64,000 bases of DNA, taken from NCBI GenBank assembly GCA_010093685.1, contig MU006229.1:1169688-1233687 (forward strand), given 5' to 3'. Each line of letters begins with the position of its first letter. The first letter of the stretch is position 1. The notes beneath the pieces are model-generated. The model was not told the DNA's origin, did not search any database, and saw nothing but the letters and a program-made list of their open reading frames with translations. The position numbers and the translations under genes were made by a program. The stretch is from Ophiobolus disseminans (Eukaryota; Ascomycota; Dothideomycetes; Pleosporales; Phaeosphaeriaceae). Below, one piece after another: positions 53,703 to 64,000 of this stretch.

Positions 53703-56700
53703 ATGCCAGCGCAAGCAGCCCCACCGCACGGTCATTCGCGGAATGAACCGGTCAAGCCCCTAACCCGCCGAAGCCTTGCGCACTCCCTCGCCAACCAGCC
53801 TCGAACGGAGGTCCCTTTGGAATCAAATGACAAACTCCGTGACCTTGTGGCGACGTGTACGCCACGTAAAGGCAGCGCCACGACGGCATCGCCAAGCACG
53901 ACACATGGGCCAGCTGGCACCAGACCGCATTATTCACAGCCACTCAATCGGACGAGTCATCGAACAAACCACCGGCATCAGCAGGGTCGTGTTGGTCAGG
54001 ACTCATCTATTCCTCGGCTCCGACAGAATTCCATTGCCAAATCGCGTCTCACGAATCCCCAAAATGAGGTTCAATGGTCTACACCAGCTTATTCTTACTC
54101 CCACGATCGTATTACAGCATTCGATAGAGATGACAGGGAGACCTCAGCTCATCTTGGTGCAGCGAATGGACAATTGGTGAACGACTGGAACAGGAAAGTC
54201 AGCGCACAGCTGCTCCCGGATCTCCATCTGGCGGACGATTCTACCGTTGGTGGAGCTGAGTTCAAAGTTTCGCCTCTAGGGTTCAGGCTAAATAAAGAGC
54301 AATGCACGACTGATGATACTGTTGCAGCGGCTCTGAACGGTGTCGCAAGATTTGATCTCGACTCTGCTGATGGAGAACGTCCATATACTTCTCAGGTGGG
54401 CAATAATGGCCTATTGGGAGTGCCAGGACTCGGCCCGGAATGGGCGGATCTTACCAAATCGCCATCACGCAGTGAGATTTTAGATGGCGGCGATCAACAG
54501 CATCTACGAACTGCGAATGGTACCTCCCAGACTCCAGAAACTTCTGCTGATTATGACGATGTTGCTTCCTTGGCATCCTCTTCGCCTCCAGACAGCCACT
54601 ACGAATTACAAGGGGCGCTTCTTGGTTCTTACCAGACCACCCAGGATAACGGCGGACGAACAACAAGATTCATACCGAAACAAACACTGAAGAATCTTAT
54701 CAATACCAAGGCTGTTACCCAGGAGCTGATCAAGGAACTACCACATATTCCTCGCCGAGACCTTAAACGTTATGCCAGAAAGATCTGCAGCGAGGAAGAA
54801 GAAGTCAAGCCTCAACTTGGAAAAAAACCAAGGATCCGCTCTTTTCGCAAGATATTTGCAATCCTCGTTTTATGTGAGGCAATATCCTCCATTCTGTTGT
54901 TTCTAGAGGATGAGGTCAGTGATCAAGACCTTCCTTTGGTCGAAATTTCCGGTGTCCATGGGTTGTGCCGGAGGTCAGACAAACGTCACATTGCACTAAA
55001 TTGCTTCAAGCAACTCATATGGTCTCCAATCAAACTCATGAACTTTCAAGACTATCAATGGAAGATGCTCGCGCCTTATTTCTCCCAAGATGAGGATGGC
55101 GTGGCAAGACATTACATTCTCCAAGCGGACCATATACTTCCGTTTGCCGATATCAAAAGCGACGACTATGGTACGTCTGAAAAGACAGGTGGGTTTGGGA
55201 GAATTCTCATGAGGGACATTCACTCAGATCACCACAACTTTCGGGAGCCACAGTTCTGTACCAAAGGTTTTGCCATCAAGCAACAAATGCGATATGAGGA
55301 TCGAGAAGCTTTCAAGAAAGAAATTCGCATTCTGAGGAAGTTTAGCATGTGGCGTCATGAACACATCATCTCTCTTCTAGCAACTTACGAACAGTTCGAC
55401 AAGTTGCACTTGATCTTTTACCGTGCGCAAGGAGATCTTTTTGAATACTGGCAAAAGGAGAACCCTGAGCCCCGGTTTGACCATAGCATGGTAGCCTGGG
55501 TGGCTAAACAGGCCGTGGGTATGATTTCAGGCCTCGCTAGGCTTCACAAGCTCTTCTCATTCACCAAGCGCCCTGTAAATGTCGGTCACCCCCAGATCAC
55601 ACACAACAATGGTACGTCGAACTTAGTATGGACCCAAATGGCAACATTGGGAATCCTTGTGTCAAGGTTCAGCCAGCTGACACGTACTAGACAAGTCGGA
55701 CAACTCGTTTCACAAGCCCAAAACATACGATACGGCTGTTGAGCCGAAAAGACTTGTGCGCAATGATACGATCGACTCTTGGTTTTCAAATGACGGCACT
55801 GAGCAGCGACCGATCAGTCCCGAAAAGCCTACCCGAGTGCGTTTCGCCCCTGGACAACCGCCCGGCCGAAACATCCCACAACGTTCCGAGGAAGAAGCCC
55901 ACCAAAAGCAATATGGCCGCCATGGAGACATAAACCCAGGAAATATCTTATGGTTTGCTGCTAGCACCAATGATGGGATAACAACTCACGGTACCTTGAA
56001 ACTCGCAGATTTCGGGCAAGCTGAGCTCAACACGCTAGATAGCAAAACGAAAACGAAGAGCGTGGCAAACACCAGGACCTATCGGCCTCCGGAATGCGAT
56101 CTCCGGCCTAACATAATAAGACAATCGTACGATATATGGTGCTCAGGTTGTGTTTTACTGGAGTTTATCACGTGGCTTTTCGGTGGTGCAGGATTACTTG
56201 CCGAGTTTGCCAATTTGAGATCTTCCCCAGACCCGTACCACGACGGTATGCTAACAGACACGTTCTTCCGGATCTTGAGAAGGTCTGATGGCTCGAAAGA
56301 AGCAATGGTGAAGCCCGAAGTTGCTGAGGTACAATACATCGTGTTTTCTATGGCAACCCAAAACCAGCTGACAGAGAACGGTAGTTTATCGAACGATTGC
56401 ACCGTCACAAAAACTGCTCGGTCTACTTCCACGACCTACTCTACGTCATACAGCACGATATGCTTGTGGTGGATTCGAAAGGCCGCGAGTCTTGCGCATT
56501 CCTTGAGAATAAGCTTGCTACCATATACGACAAATGCGCGAAGGACATCGAATATGCAACAACCAGCAACTCTTGGTGTCAAGACCGGTTACCACTGTTA
56601 GGAAAGGGGACATCCAGTGATGATACAGCCGCGGAAGACACCATGTCGGTCCTGAACTCGACCTCAGCTGCACCATTGCATAAACTTGCGCATAGAAGGA

Positions 56701-56765
56701 GGTCAAGCCGCATCCCTCGCCTCAGCCTTCCACTCTCGATAAATCAAGGTGATCGCGGGACGTAG
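53703..56765 (+). CDS. Protein kinase with long N-terminal region, paralogous to the downstream kinase-HET gene
   Basis: Three exons: 53703-55611, 55691-56328, 56385-56765 (introns 79 and 56 nt with CTGAC branches); 975 residues. The first in-frame ATG is 53703. Residues 1-330 are low-complexity. About 335-500 form a conserved unit (LKNLINTKAVTQELIKELPH; FAILVLCEAISSILLFLEDE; FQDYQWKMLAPYFSQDED) shared with the next gene. The kinase has FAIKQQ (Lys 526), EIRILRKF, RHGDINPGNILWF (HGD for HRD, and N for the usual K), LADFGQAELN, YRPPEC and DIWCSGCVLLEFITWLFGG. A large insertion (about 636-710) precedes the catalytic loop. The C-terminal LHRHKNCSVYFHDLLYVIQH is a family tail. Role unknown; a signalling partner in a non-self recognition system is possible. 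Confidence 0.85.
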
Positions 56766-57545
56766 AATTATTACTGGTCAGCCTTGCGTCAACACGATCA
56801 GCAACAATGGAGCCTCAAAGCTTCGATTCTCTGTTATGCACTAGTCTGTTGAGCTATGCCTAGCACGTGGTCAACTCTCCAGATACTTTCGCATGCTGTA
56901 TGAGGATTTTTCTGTTTACGACCAAACACCGGCATCTTTGACGCAACAAATCCACCGGTATCGGCAGACGGCAAAGTAGATTATTGGACACATTGTGCAT
57001 TACGCCGTGCGTTCATTGATCTCGGCTCCGTCGAGTCTGCGCCAGCCCATGCAAGCTCCCTGTCTCGGTAGCTGTAAACCGGCGGGGTATGCGTCTCAGC
57101 CGTGTGGGCTGCATCTAGCCCACACATTATGTCTGCAACTCCACGTTTTGAGCTATGCGCTCGCTGATCTCTCGCTAAACCCAGCACCGATCGCAAGGCT
57201 ATGCATACGTGTCAGTGCGCCATTCGGCCGCCACGCGTATCCACCTTGTGCGGCTCTTACACCAGACGAAAGCCCATAACCAAGACGGCTGTCGAAGTCC
57301 TACGTCGTTCAAATGCTGCACCATCACCGGCTTGGCACGTCTGCGGCTTTCACGTTCATTCGTACACCGCTCTTCTAGTCTGCCGGCATCGTTCACGAAC
57401 TACCGTCCAATTACAGTGCTACCAGTTGGTGCACGCGTGCGTAACAATACGGCGAATCTTGCCTTGATCGGTTTTAGGCCTTGCTTACCCACCTACTGCA
57501 CCGCGGCATTACATAGCTCAAGTGTCGTCCTCCAACCTTGGAGGT
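56766..57545. other. Spacer between the tandem kinase genes
   Basis: 780 bp, same-strand neighbours, so it holds the 3' UTR of the first and promoter of the second. No gene recognised. Confidence 0.45.
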
Positions 57546-60500
57546 ATGAGCGACGACGAAGACTTCGGACTTCTTGGCAAGTCCTCGGTGGATCACTCTC
57601 TGTCGAGTCAGATCGTCGAGAAGTATGTCGAGAGCTTCTTCAACGACCGAACTTACAAATATCTTCCGGATCACCGCATTGAGGAGCTCATTGATTTGGA
57701 CGCGATTGAGCACGAATTGGGAAAGATCCGAGGTCAACCAGACGTGGATCACGAAAAATACAACGATGACTTTCGTCGAGACCTCGCCCGATGGATTTTG
57801 TCCAAATCTCGTAGAGTCTTCGCCATCACTGTACAATGCGAACTAAAGCCGAGACTTTTGTTGCTGTCCATGATTTTGTTCAAGAGACATGGTTTCAACG
57901 ACGAGGCTTTACAGTTGCAACCGCTGAAAGACCCACAAAAGATCTTAGTATGGAACCCACCGAAGGCCTTTCCACCACAGATTTGGAACCAATCCAAAAA
58001 GAATACGTTCTATGAGACGCAATGGAAGTTCCTGGTGCCAGTGTTCTCCCCGGAGCAATATGATTACGATCTTAACCAGAACGTGATATTCCCGTTTACA
58101 GTCATCGGCAGCATTCCGAAAGATGGCGCCTTCAGCTTTGTTTATCGAATTCGCATACACGAAGGTCATCAAAAACATCCACACATCCACGAGGTACGTA
58201 TGAGCGACTCTGATACATTTCCCGAATTAACAACTGCCCTGTTTTAGATTGCTCTCAAAGATCTGAAGGTGTCCATGGCAGACGGTGGACAAGGCACTGA
58301 TGACGCATGGGACAAAGAAGCGGAAGCACTGGGATACATCAACAAACTCAACCACCCCAATATCGTGCAATGTATCGGAGCCGTTCGCCGAGGCAATAAC
58401 CGATATTTCCTGTTTCCATGGGCAGACGGAGATAGCCTACGTGACTTCTGGCAAAGCCGTACTACGCAAACACCGAACGCTTCGATCATCTTGGACAGCA
58501 TTTATCAACTGCGAGGTATGGTAGATGCGTTGGACAAACTGCACAACTTCAAGGGCGGCCAATTTGACCATCATGTCGGGAATGAAAGTGAGATCAAGAT
58601 CAGTGTTGAGCAAGCCGACGGTCAAGGATCGTCTCAAATCCATGATGAAGAGGACACAAGTGGTGGCATCAATACTGAAAAACCCGATATCAGCGTGAGT
58701 GAAGAATACGAAGATGTCACGCAGAGTCAATCGATCCGGCACGGGGATCTAAAACCTGAGAATATCCTGAGATTTCTCGATGGAAAATCTGATCTCGGAA
58801 GACTGTGCATTGCTGACATGGGCTTGGCAAAACGACATGTAAGTCGAACACAAGATCGCCGTAAATTAACCAGCATGGGGTTTGGAACGCGCCGGTATGA
58901 AGCGCCACAAACGATCATTGACAAGTCCCCTCGATCGAGACTGTACGACATCTGGTCAATGGGCTGCATCACCTTCGAGTACATTGTCTGGCTCTTGTAC
59001 GGCAACAACGGATTGCAGAAACTCTACAGTCAACTCGAAGGGGCTACTCAGCAGCCAGGACAATACTACGAGCTACTTCCAGGAAATGAACCAAGTGGCG
59101 CGCAAGTACACCATGTCGTCCTTCGATGGCTGGATCATCTGGATCGAAAGGACCCCGAATGCTCTAGAGACGTTTCATCCGCTCTCAAAGATCTCTTGAA
59201 AATCGTGCGCGAACAACTTCTCGTCGTTGCTTTGCCACCCAACCGGTTCAGCGGTACCGATGGGGGCCACACCTTTCAGCCACCGCCATTAGGCGAGATG
59301 ACCACACGATATCGCGGAACAGCGGCTGATTTTCGCGACTCGTTGGATGAGATAATCAAGAAGAAGTATAGACCAGGGTACATTTTCACTGGAAGGAATC
59401 GATTTGGTGTCGAACCGCCGAGTCCAGCAGCAGCAGCAACGCTTGCGCCGGGAGCTGCAGGAAATGCGACACGTGCGCCAAATCTCCCCGTGCGCGAAGC
59501 CGTCAAGACTGGTGTCCTCGGATTTTCCTTAGGGCTTGATTATGGACGTCCGCCCCGAGAAGGGTGGGTCTTCGAAATCGACAATGCCTTCGCAGGCAGA
59601 TCATGCAAGGAGGTTTCCGCGACCTTCTTCCCAGTTGAACCTCAAGCCGAGCTATGCGCGCGTTGCCAGAGCCTGAATCTATGGAAAGGCGGCTTCAACA
59701 TCGAAGATCCAGTGACGCAGTTACGCCAGCGTGCTGTTGGCTGCAGCTTCTGCAAAATGTTGCTTCGCGTTTACGACGAAGCGGTAGAGCCCAAGGCCGA
59801 CATAGCTCGGTTCAAACGTTCACAATCTAGCCTTATATTTGCAGATGATACATTCCCCGCATTGTCCATCCTGCGGCCGCCGGATACAGAGACACCCATG
59901 GTGATTCAAATCGGACTCCCTGAACTTCCTCGCCCAGGCTCTGATGCCTTCTTCTCGGTTATGAAGCATTGGCTGCAGGATTGCGACACAAATCATCCGC
60001 ATTGCCGAGTTCCTGACCCACGTTTGCCTCCGAGGGTGATCGATGTCGGCACAGCTGATAGACCCATGCTGCAGCTCCTTGAAACCCGAGATCATCAGAT
60101 CGAAACGACCAAATACGTGGCCCTGAGTCATCCGTGGGGTAATACCACATACAACCCGCCATTTTGTACCCTTCGCGACAACATAGACCAGTTCAAGAAG
60201 GCTATACCCGAAGACCAGCTCCCCGCCACGTTTGCACACGCAGTGCAATGCATCCGCAAGCTTGGTATACGATATCTCTGGATTGACTCAATATGCATCA
60301 TTCAAGGTCAAGATGGCGACTTTAATGAGCAATCGGAGTTCATGGAAACCGTGTATAGCGGCGCACATTGCGTTATTGCTGCGAGCCGTGCAACCAGCCA
60401 ACGCGACGGATTCTTGGCAGATCGTCCAAAGCGTGAATATGTCACCTTCAAGGGCGAAGACAACAGCCCGTTCTACATTGGCAAGATGATTGATAAATTC

Positions 60501-61689
60501 AGTGAGGATGTGATCGAAGGAGCCTTGAACCAGCGAGGATGGGTGCTGCAGGAGCGAGCACTTGCGCGGAGAACAATCTACTTCACAAAACCACAGACGT
60601 ACTTTGAGTGCGGCGAGGGGGTGCGATGTGAGACGATGACGAAGATGAGAAAGTAAGTATGCAACCTTCCAAATATCGCCAGAGGCGTATGGCGTTTAAC
60701 CGACACATTATACCATTGCTGCATGCGATGGCACATCAAATCTCTGTATACGACAAATTCACAGCTGAACGATAAACTCATCTGGCAAGAAAGCGCTGAC
60801 AAACGAGTTTAGTGACACAGCAGACTTTCTGGGTGATCCCAACTTCCCCAGCAAAGCCAACGCAAAGCATTCGGACCGCGCGAAAAGGATTGCATACTTT
60901 CAGAGCTTGTACAAGCAATATTCACGCCTTAATTTCACGCGATACTCGGATCGCCCTATTGCAATTGCAGGTCTTGAACGGCGACTTCAAAAGGCCTTTG
61001 AGACCCAAGGAGCCTTTGGTATCTTCGACGACGGCAACAAGCCCAAGGAAGAACGCGGGTTGTTCCATAGGAGCCTATTGTGGCAACGCAGCAATGAGAC
61101 CAAGCAAGAAGAGAAGAAGGTCGAAGAAGAGAAGATTGTGAATGATGGGGAGGCAAAGGCCGATGATGAGCAACCGGCAAAGATCGTCTATCTCGAGCCT
61201 ATCGACTTTTCATCTACCGGAAGACGCACGCGAGTCCCCAGCTGGTCATGGATGGCATACAAAGGTGGCATTGACTACTTCGATCCGCCGTTCCGCAGCG
61301 CAGACTGGGAGTTTAACGACATCATACCGCCATGGACTCGTGGCCAAGGACTCAGCACCGAGTCTGCCCCTCGCAGCAATGAGCTTGCCATCATTGCGAC
61401 AGTACGGGATTTCAACGTGAGAGGACGATTGAGTGGCGATATGGAGCTCACATATGATACGGAGCAGACGAGCGCAAGTGACGGGCAGCGCGCACAGTGT
61501 GTTGTCGTCGCGAAGGCTAAGGAGCCGAAGTCGCCAGCGGAGGAGAAGATGCACTATGTGCTTCTCGTCGGACAGACGCGAGCAACGACCGGTCGCGGAG
61601 AGAAAGTCTATAAGCGCCTAGGTGCTGGATTCATGCTTGGGAGGTTTATCTCATTTGATACGCCGGGTACACAGGCGCACTTGTGTTAG
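57546..61689 (+). CDS. Protein kinase-HET domain fusion protein
   Basis: Three exons: 57546-58193, 58248-60652, 60813-61689; 1309 residues from MSDDEDFGLLGKSSVDHS. Residues 20-190 resemble the N-terminal unit of the upstream kinase (FAITVQCELKPRLLLLSMIL; YETQWKFLVPVFSPEQYD). The kinase at about 185-520 has IALKDLKVSM, GYINKLNHPNIVQCIGA, RHGDLKPENILRF (381), IADMGLAKRH (DMG for DFG), YEAPQ and YDIWSMGCITFEYIVWLLYG. A Cys-containing linker (AELCARCQSLNLWKGG; VGCSFCKMLL) leads to the HET domain at about 839-1000: YVALSHPWGNTTYN, IRYLWIDSICIIQGQDGDF and CVIAASRATSQRDGFL. RGWVLQERALARRTIYFT follows. The C-terminal region contains VPSWSWMAYKGG, usual after HET. It probably couples phosphorylation to a HET death response; this coupling is inference. 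The last intron (160 nt) is the least certain border. Confidence 0.88.
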
Positions 61690-62789
61690 GGTCATTGACA
61701 AGATCGATAACGCCTTCCGACGAGGGGACGAAATAATGCAACAAGTAAAAGGTTTTGCGGTGTGAGAGGGTTCGTGATGTTGTCGTCTGACCTTGTGAAG
61801 GACTGATGCGGAATGATTTCCGCCGATGGATGCGTGAAAAGCGGGTCTCATGCAAACTCTTGCCCGCACGGCATGACTCCGCAGCCGTTGGTCGACTACT
61901 GTACTTGATATTTCCCAGTGATTATACGAAGAAAGGGAGTCCCTTTCTTTGCTTTGCCTGCAAAATATTTAGCGCCCGCACGGACAGTCGAGTCCCTTTC
62001 TTTGCTTTTTCAAAGTCCCTTTCTTTGCTCTTCCCTAACTTAAATCTGGATGCAAATCTCGCAATACGTGCAGCAAGTAGTTTTTAACTTTTCTAGCTAC
62101 TTTGCAGAGGGGAGCAGCTATTGTAGGGTTAGCAGAATACCCCTAAAGTATAGGCATTGATGTTCGCGTTTCTTGCGCTAACCTAGCGACGCGTACCGCT
62201 AGCGCTGCAAGCAACATTAACAAAGTAAGTAGCGAGTGTAAGTCTAAGGAACCCTTATAAGATATATCAATTAAATACTCTACTAGACGAAATAGCTTAA
62301 GCAGAGTTAGCTGACGCAGCTGAGGCGTTGCAGCCGTGCTACCTAGCGTTGTCTGCGCCTAGGAAACCCTAACCTACAGCCCCAATTAGTACGTTATAAT
62401 GTACTATTTTAATGTTAGTGCTAGCAGCTACGCGTATCAGCGGGTATATCTCAGAAAGGGGGTTCATCCTATGAAACATTCCGGGTAATGTACTAATATT
62501 AGTCTATAGTCTAATTTACTCTAAATTTAGAGAAGTAGCTCAGCGCAGGTAGGCGCACGCCCTGCGCGAATTGCACCGTAAGAATCCTCTCTATATAAAC
62601 ACCCGCAACTATAGTGCCCGGCACTATAGTTGCGCAATTGCTAATTAGCTGCAGCGCTAGCGCGGCACTATAGTTGCGCGAACATCGACACTATAGTTGC
62701 GCGATCGCTCTGCATGCTCTGCACGCGCAGCGCACACCCTATACACGCTATGCAAGGTAGCAGAGGAGAAGAAGAAGGTAGTCTAGCTA
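61690..62789. other. Repeat-derived non-coding region
   Basis: A 16-bp string AGTCCCTTTCTTTGCT occurs three times between 61939 and 62030. Beyond 62090 the sequence is CTA/TAG-rich, like RIP-altered repeats. 62605-62703 carries an iterated GCACTATAGTTGCGC motif (listed separately). No gene recognised. Confidence 0.45.
62605..62703. repeat. Iterated CACTATAGTTGCGC motif
   Basis: The core occurs directly at 62622-62635, 62666-62680 and 62689-62703, and inverted (GCAACTATAGTG) at 62605-62616. The last copy is followed by ATCGC. It precedes the degraded C2H2 ORF start by about 100-200 bp, as the GC-rich iterons near 63756 precede the intact one. Confidence 0.75.
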
Positions 62790-63091
62790 TTTTTCCGTAA
62801 TTTCCAGCCTACAGCGTGCTCCTATGCCGCGAGCATTGCTGTGCTGTCTACGGCCTTAATCACTACCTTAAGAAGCAACACTACATGCCTGCGCTGCAGC
62901 AACAAGAGCTGCTCGCCGTGTATAAAGACTTGCCTTTGCTCTAGCTAGGCGACGTTAGCTAGCCTGCATTGACGCGCTTAGGCTAGCGCAGGACGCGTTC
63001 CTCTGCTGCTATAAGAGTGGCAGCGTCAGCAGCAGCAGCGGCGGCGGCGGCGGCAGCGGCGGCGGCGGCAGCGCAGCCTGCAGCTTTACCG
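62790..63091 (+). pseudogene. Degraded start of a C2H2-type (OrsD/DUF3505-like) ORF
   Basis: Translation reads PAYSVLLCREHCCAVYGLNH, then YLKKQHYMPALQQQELLAVY and KDL, followed by TAG stops and an Ala run. The C-x-x-H...H-L-K-x-x-H pattern matches the intact ORF at 63901 (L-L/I-C-x-E-H-x-C-A-V-Y). This zinc-finger-like pattern is common at the start of repetitive, often subtelomeric fungal ORFs of the OrsD/DUF3505 kind; the family call is from memory of the pattern and tentative. Confidence 0.5.
63020..63077 (+). repeat. GC(A/G) triplet microsatellite
   Basis: About 58 bp of GCA/GCG/GGC triplets, encoding an Ala run in the C2H2 relic frame. Interrupted GCA units alternate with GGC blocks. 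Confidence 0.85.
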
Positions 63092-63093
63092 TA

Positions 63094-63663
63094 GGTTAGG
63101 GCGTAATGCGCGGATTGCCGTAATGCGCCGGAACACCAAAACACACCCTAAACACCACCACCCCTAGCTTAACCAATATAGATCCAATTGAAGCTGCAAT
63201 TAAAGAAATCAAATCCTTACCTTATAACTAATCTTTTACCTTCTTAGAGATAGCTAGAAAGCATAGTGTTGTGAGGTCTACCCTCATTCGCCGGTACAAA
63301 GCTATAACTAAACCCCGCACTTTCAAGGCCGTTAAACAACATACTCTTACCCTAGACTAAGAGATAGAGCTTGTAGCATAGATAAACAGACAGAATAAGA
63401 AACGTTTACTACCTCTAAGACGTTTAGTTCAAAATTAGGCTTCAGAAATAGCTAGAAAACTAATAGGGGAATCCTAGGTGGGTAGCTTCCTTGACCGTCA
63501 TTAGGATAAATTAATAGCTAAATAGACTAAGGGAATAGACCGTAATTGCTACTAGGCTAATTTATAGCATAAGTACAAGCGTTACTTTAACTTCTAGCAT
63601 GCTAAGATAGAGCAATACTTAATAGAGCCTCGACATATGTATAATATAGACAAGAAAGGCCTC
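63094..63663 (+). mobile_element. 5' fragment of a pogo-like transposon (copy F)
   Basis: Begins after TA at 63092-63093 with GTTAGGGCGTAATGCG, similar to the inner part of the copy C terminal repeat. Translation through stops: IDPIEAAIKEIKSLPYN, FLEIARKHSVVRSTLIRRYK, NRQNKKRLLPLRRLVQN and HMYNIDKKG, i.e. HTH, CENP-B-like and the start of the DDE core. It ends abruptly at 63663, where the GC-rich palindrome element begins. The 3' half is not in the window. Confidence 0.75.
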
Positions 63664-63677
63664 TCCGTATGAACACC

Positions 63678-63810
63678 CTCGGGAATAGCCCCCGGGGGCA
63701 TTCCCGAGCGATCGCTGATTGGCTGCAGCCCCTCGCCTCACCAAAATCCGCGAGGGGCCATTCCCGCGCGATCGGGGCCATTCCCGCGCGATCGGGGCCA
63801 TCCCCTCGCA
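63678..63810. repeat. GC-rich palindrome and 20-bp tandem iterons
   Basis: 63678-63708 is a 31-bp near-perfect palindrome (CTCGGGAATAGCCCCC and its complement). 63756-63775 and 63776-63795 are identical 20-bp direct repeats (GGCCATTCCCGCGCGATCGG), bracketed by inverted GCGAGGGG and CCCCTCGC. Sharply different in composition from the RIP-altered DNA on its left. Confidence 0.85.
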
Positions 63811-63900
63811 CAACCTATGCAAGGCCTACACCTCTTCTCTCCTACCTTTCTACCTTTCTACATCCTCTGGTGTACTACTATAGTATTTCTCCTCCTAGGT

Positions 63901-64000
63901 ATGTTTACCTACCTTGCTGCCTATAGGGTGTTGATATGCCTGGAGCATCAATGTGCGGTCTATAGCCTTGATGAGCACCTAAAACGCCACCATCACCTAC
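63901..64000 (+). CDS. 5' end of a C2H2-type (OrsD/DUF3505-like) ORF, runs off the window
   Basis: ATG 63901 opens MFTYLAAYRVLICLEHQCAV, then YSLDEHLKRHHH, without a stop to the window end. Similar to the relic at 62790-63091, but intact. It starts about 105 bp after the tandem iterons. Probably part of a repeated element; the rest of the protein is not visible, so no function is assigned. Confidence 0.5.
   Translation, partial: MFTYLAAYRVLICLEHQCAVYSLDEHLKRHHHL

Overview
The window is nuclear DNA of a filamentous ascomycete (Pezizomycotina), most likely a dothideomycete close to Pleosporales. The host genes have short introns (about 44-91 nt, one of about 160 nt) with GT/AG ends and CTGAC or CTAAC branch sites. 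The gene types are typical: HET domains, a cytochrome P450, a fungal rhodopsin-domain membrane protein, an Mkk-type MAP kinase kinase and STAND/ankyrin relics. The repeats show strong repeat-induced point mutation (RIP): CAG/CAA and TGG codons have become TAG/TAA throughout old transposases. The class assignment is inference.

Layout. 1-15268 is a nested transposon block: a Copia remnant split by a complete Ty3/gypsy element (349-bp LTRs, ACTAA target duplication), then a chain of pogo/Fot1-like DNA transposons, one carrying both a solo gypsy LTR (GCGAT duplication) and another pogo element. Its right end truncates a decayed ankyrin-type gene (15269-17250). 17352-43790 is the main host-gene region: LMBR1-like membrane protein, dithiol glutaredoxin, PP2A scaffold subunit, LAT-family amino-acid permease, rhodopsin-domain protein, a broken STAND-type gene with an internal inversion, the cell-wall-integrity MAP2K, cytosolic phenylalanyl-tRNA synthetase beta subunit, a HET protein and a P450. 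44240-49791 is a second accessory patch: broken F-box/ankyrin gene, hAT fragment, pogo element, LTR-element start, AT-rich RIP DNA and an ankyrin ORF. 50254-61689 has a Rex-type RNA exonuclease with an internal stop, then two tandem related genes: a kinase with an unknown N-terminal region, and a kinase-HET fusion of about 1309 residues. 62000-64000 returns to repeats: two copies of a C2H2-type ORF start, each preceded by iterated motifs, with a pogo fragment between them.

How the parts relate. The housekeeping genes (GRX, PP2A-A, MKK, PheRS-beta) are intact and look independently transcribed. The accessory genes (STAND, F-box/ankyrin, HET, kinase-HET) belong to classes used in fungal self/non-self recognition and lie next to transposon islands; several are broken by frameshift, inversion or RIP-like C-to-T stops. 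The most interesting items are the exact 10-bp array of heat-shock-element-like half sites inside the gypsy LTR, the kinase/kinase-HET tandem pair with its shared N-terminal module, the intragenic inversion, and the paired iteron plus C2H2 modules at the right edge. Exon borders come from reading splice signals and frame and were not checked against transcripts.
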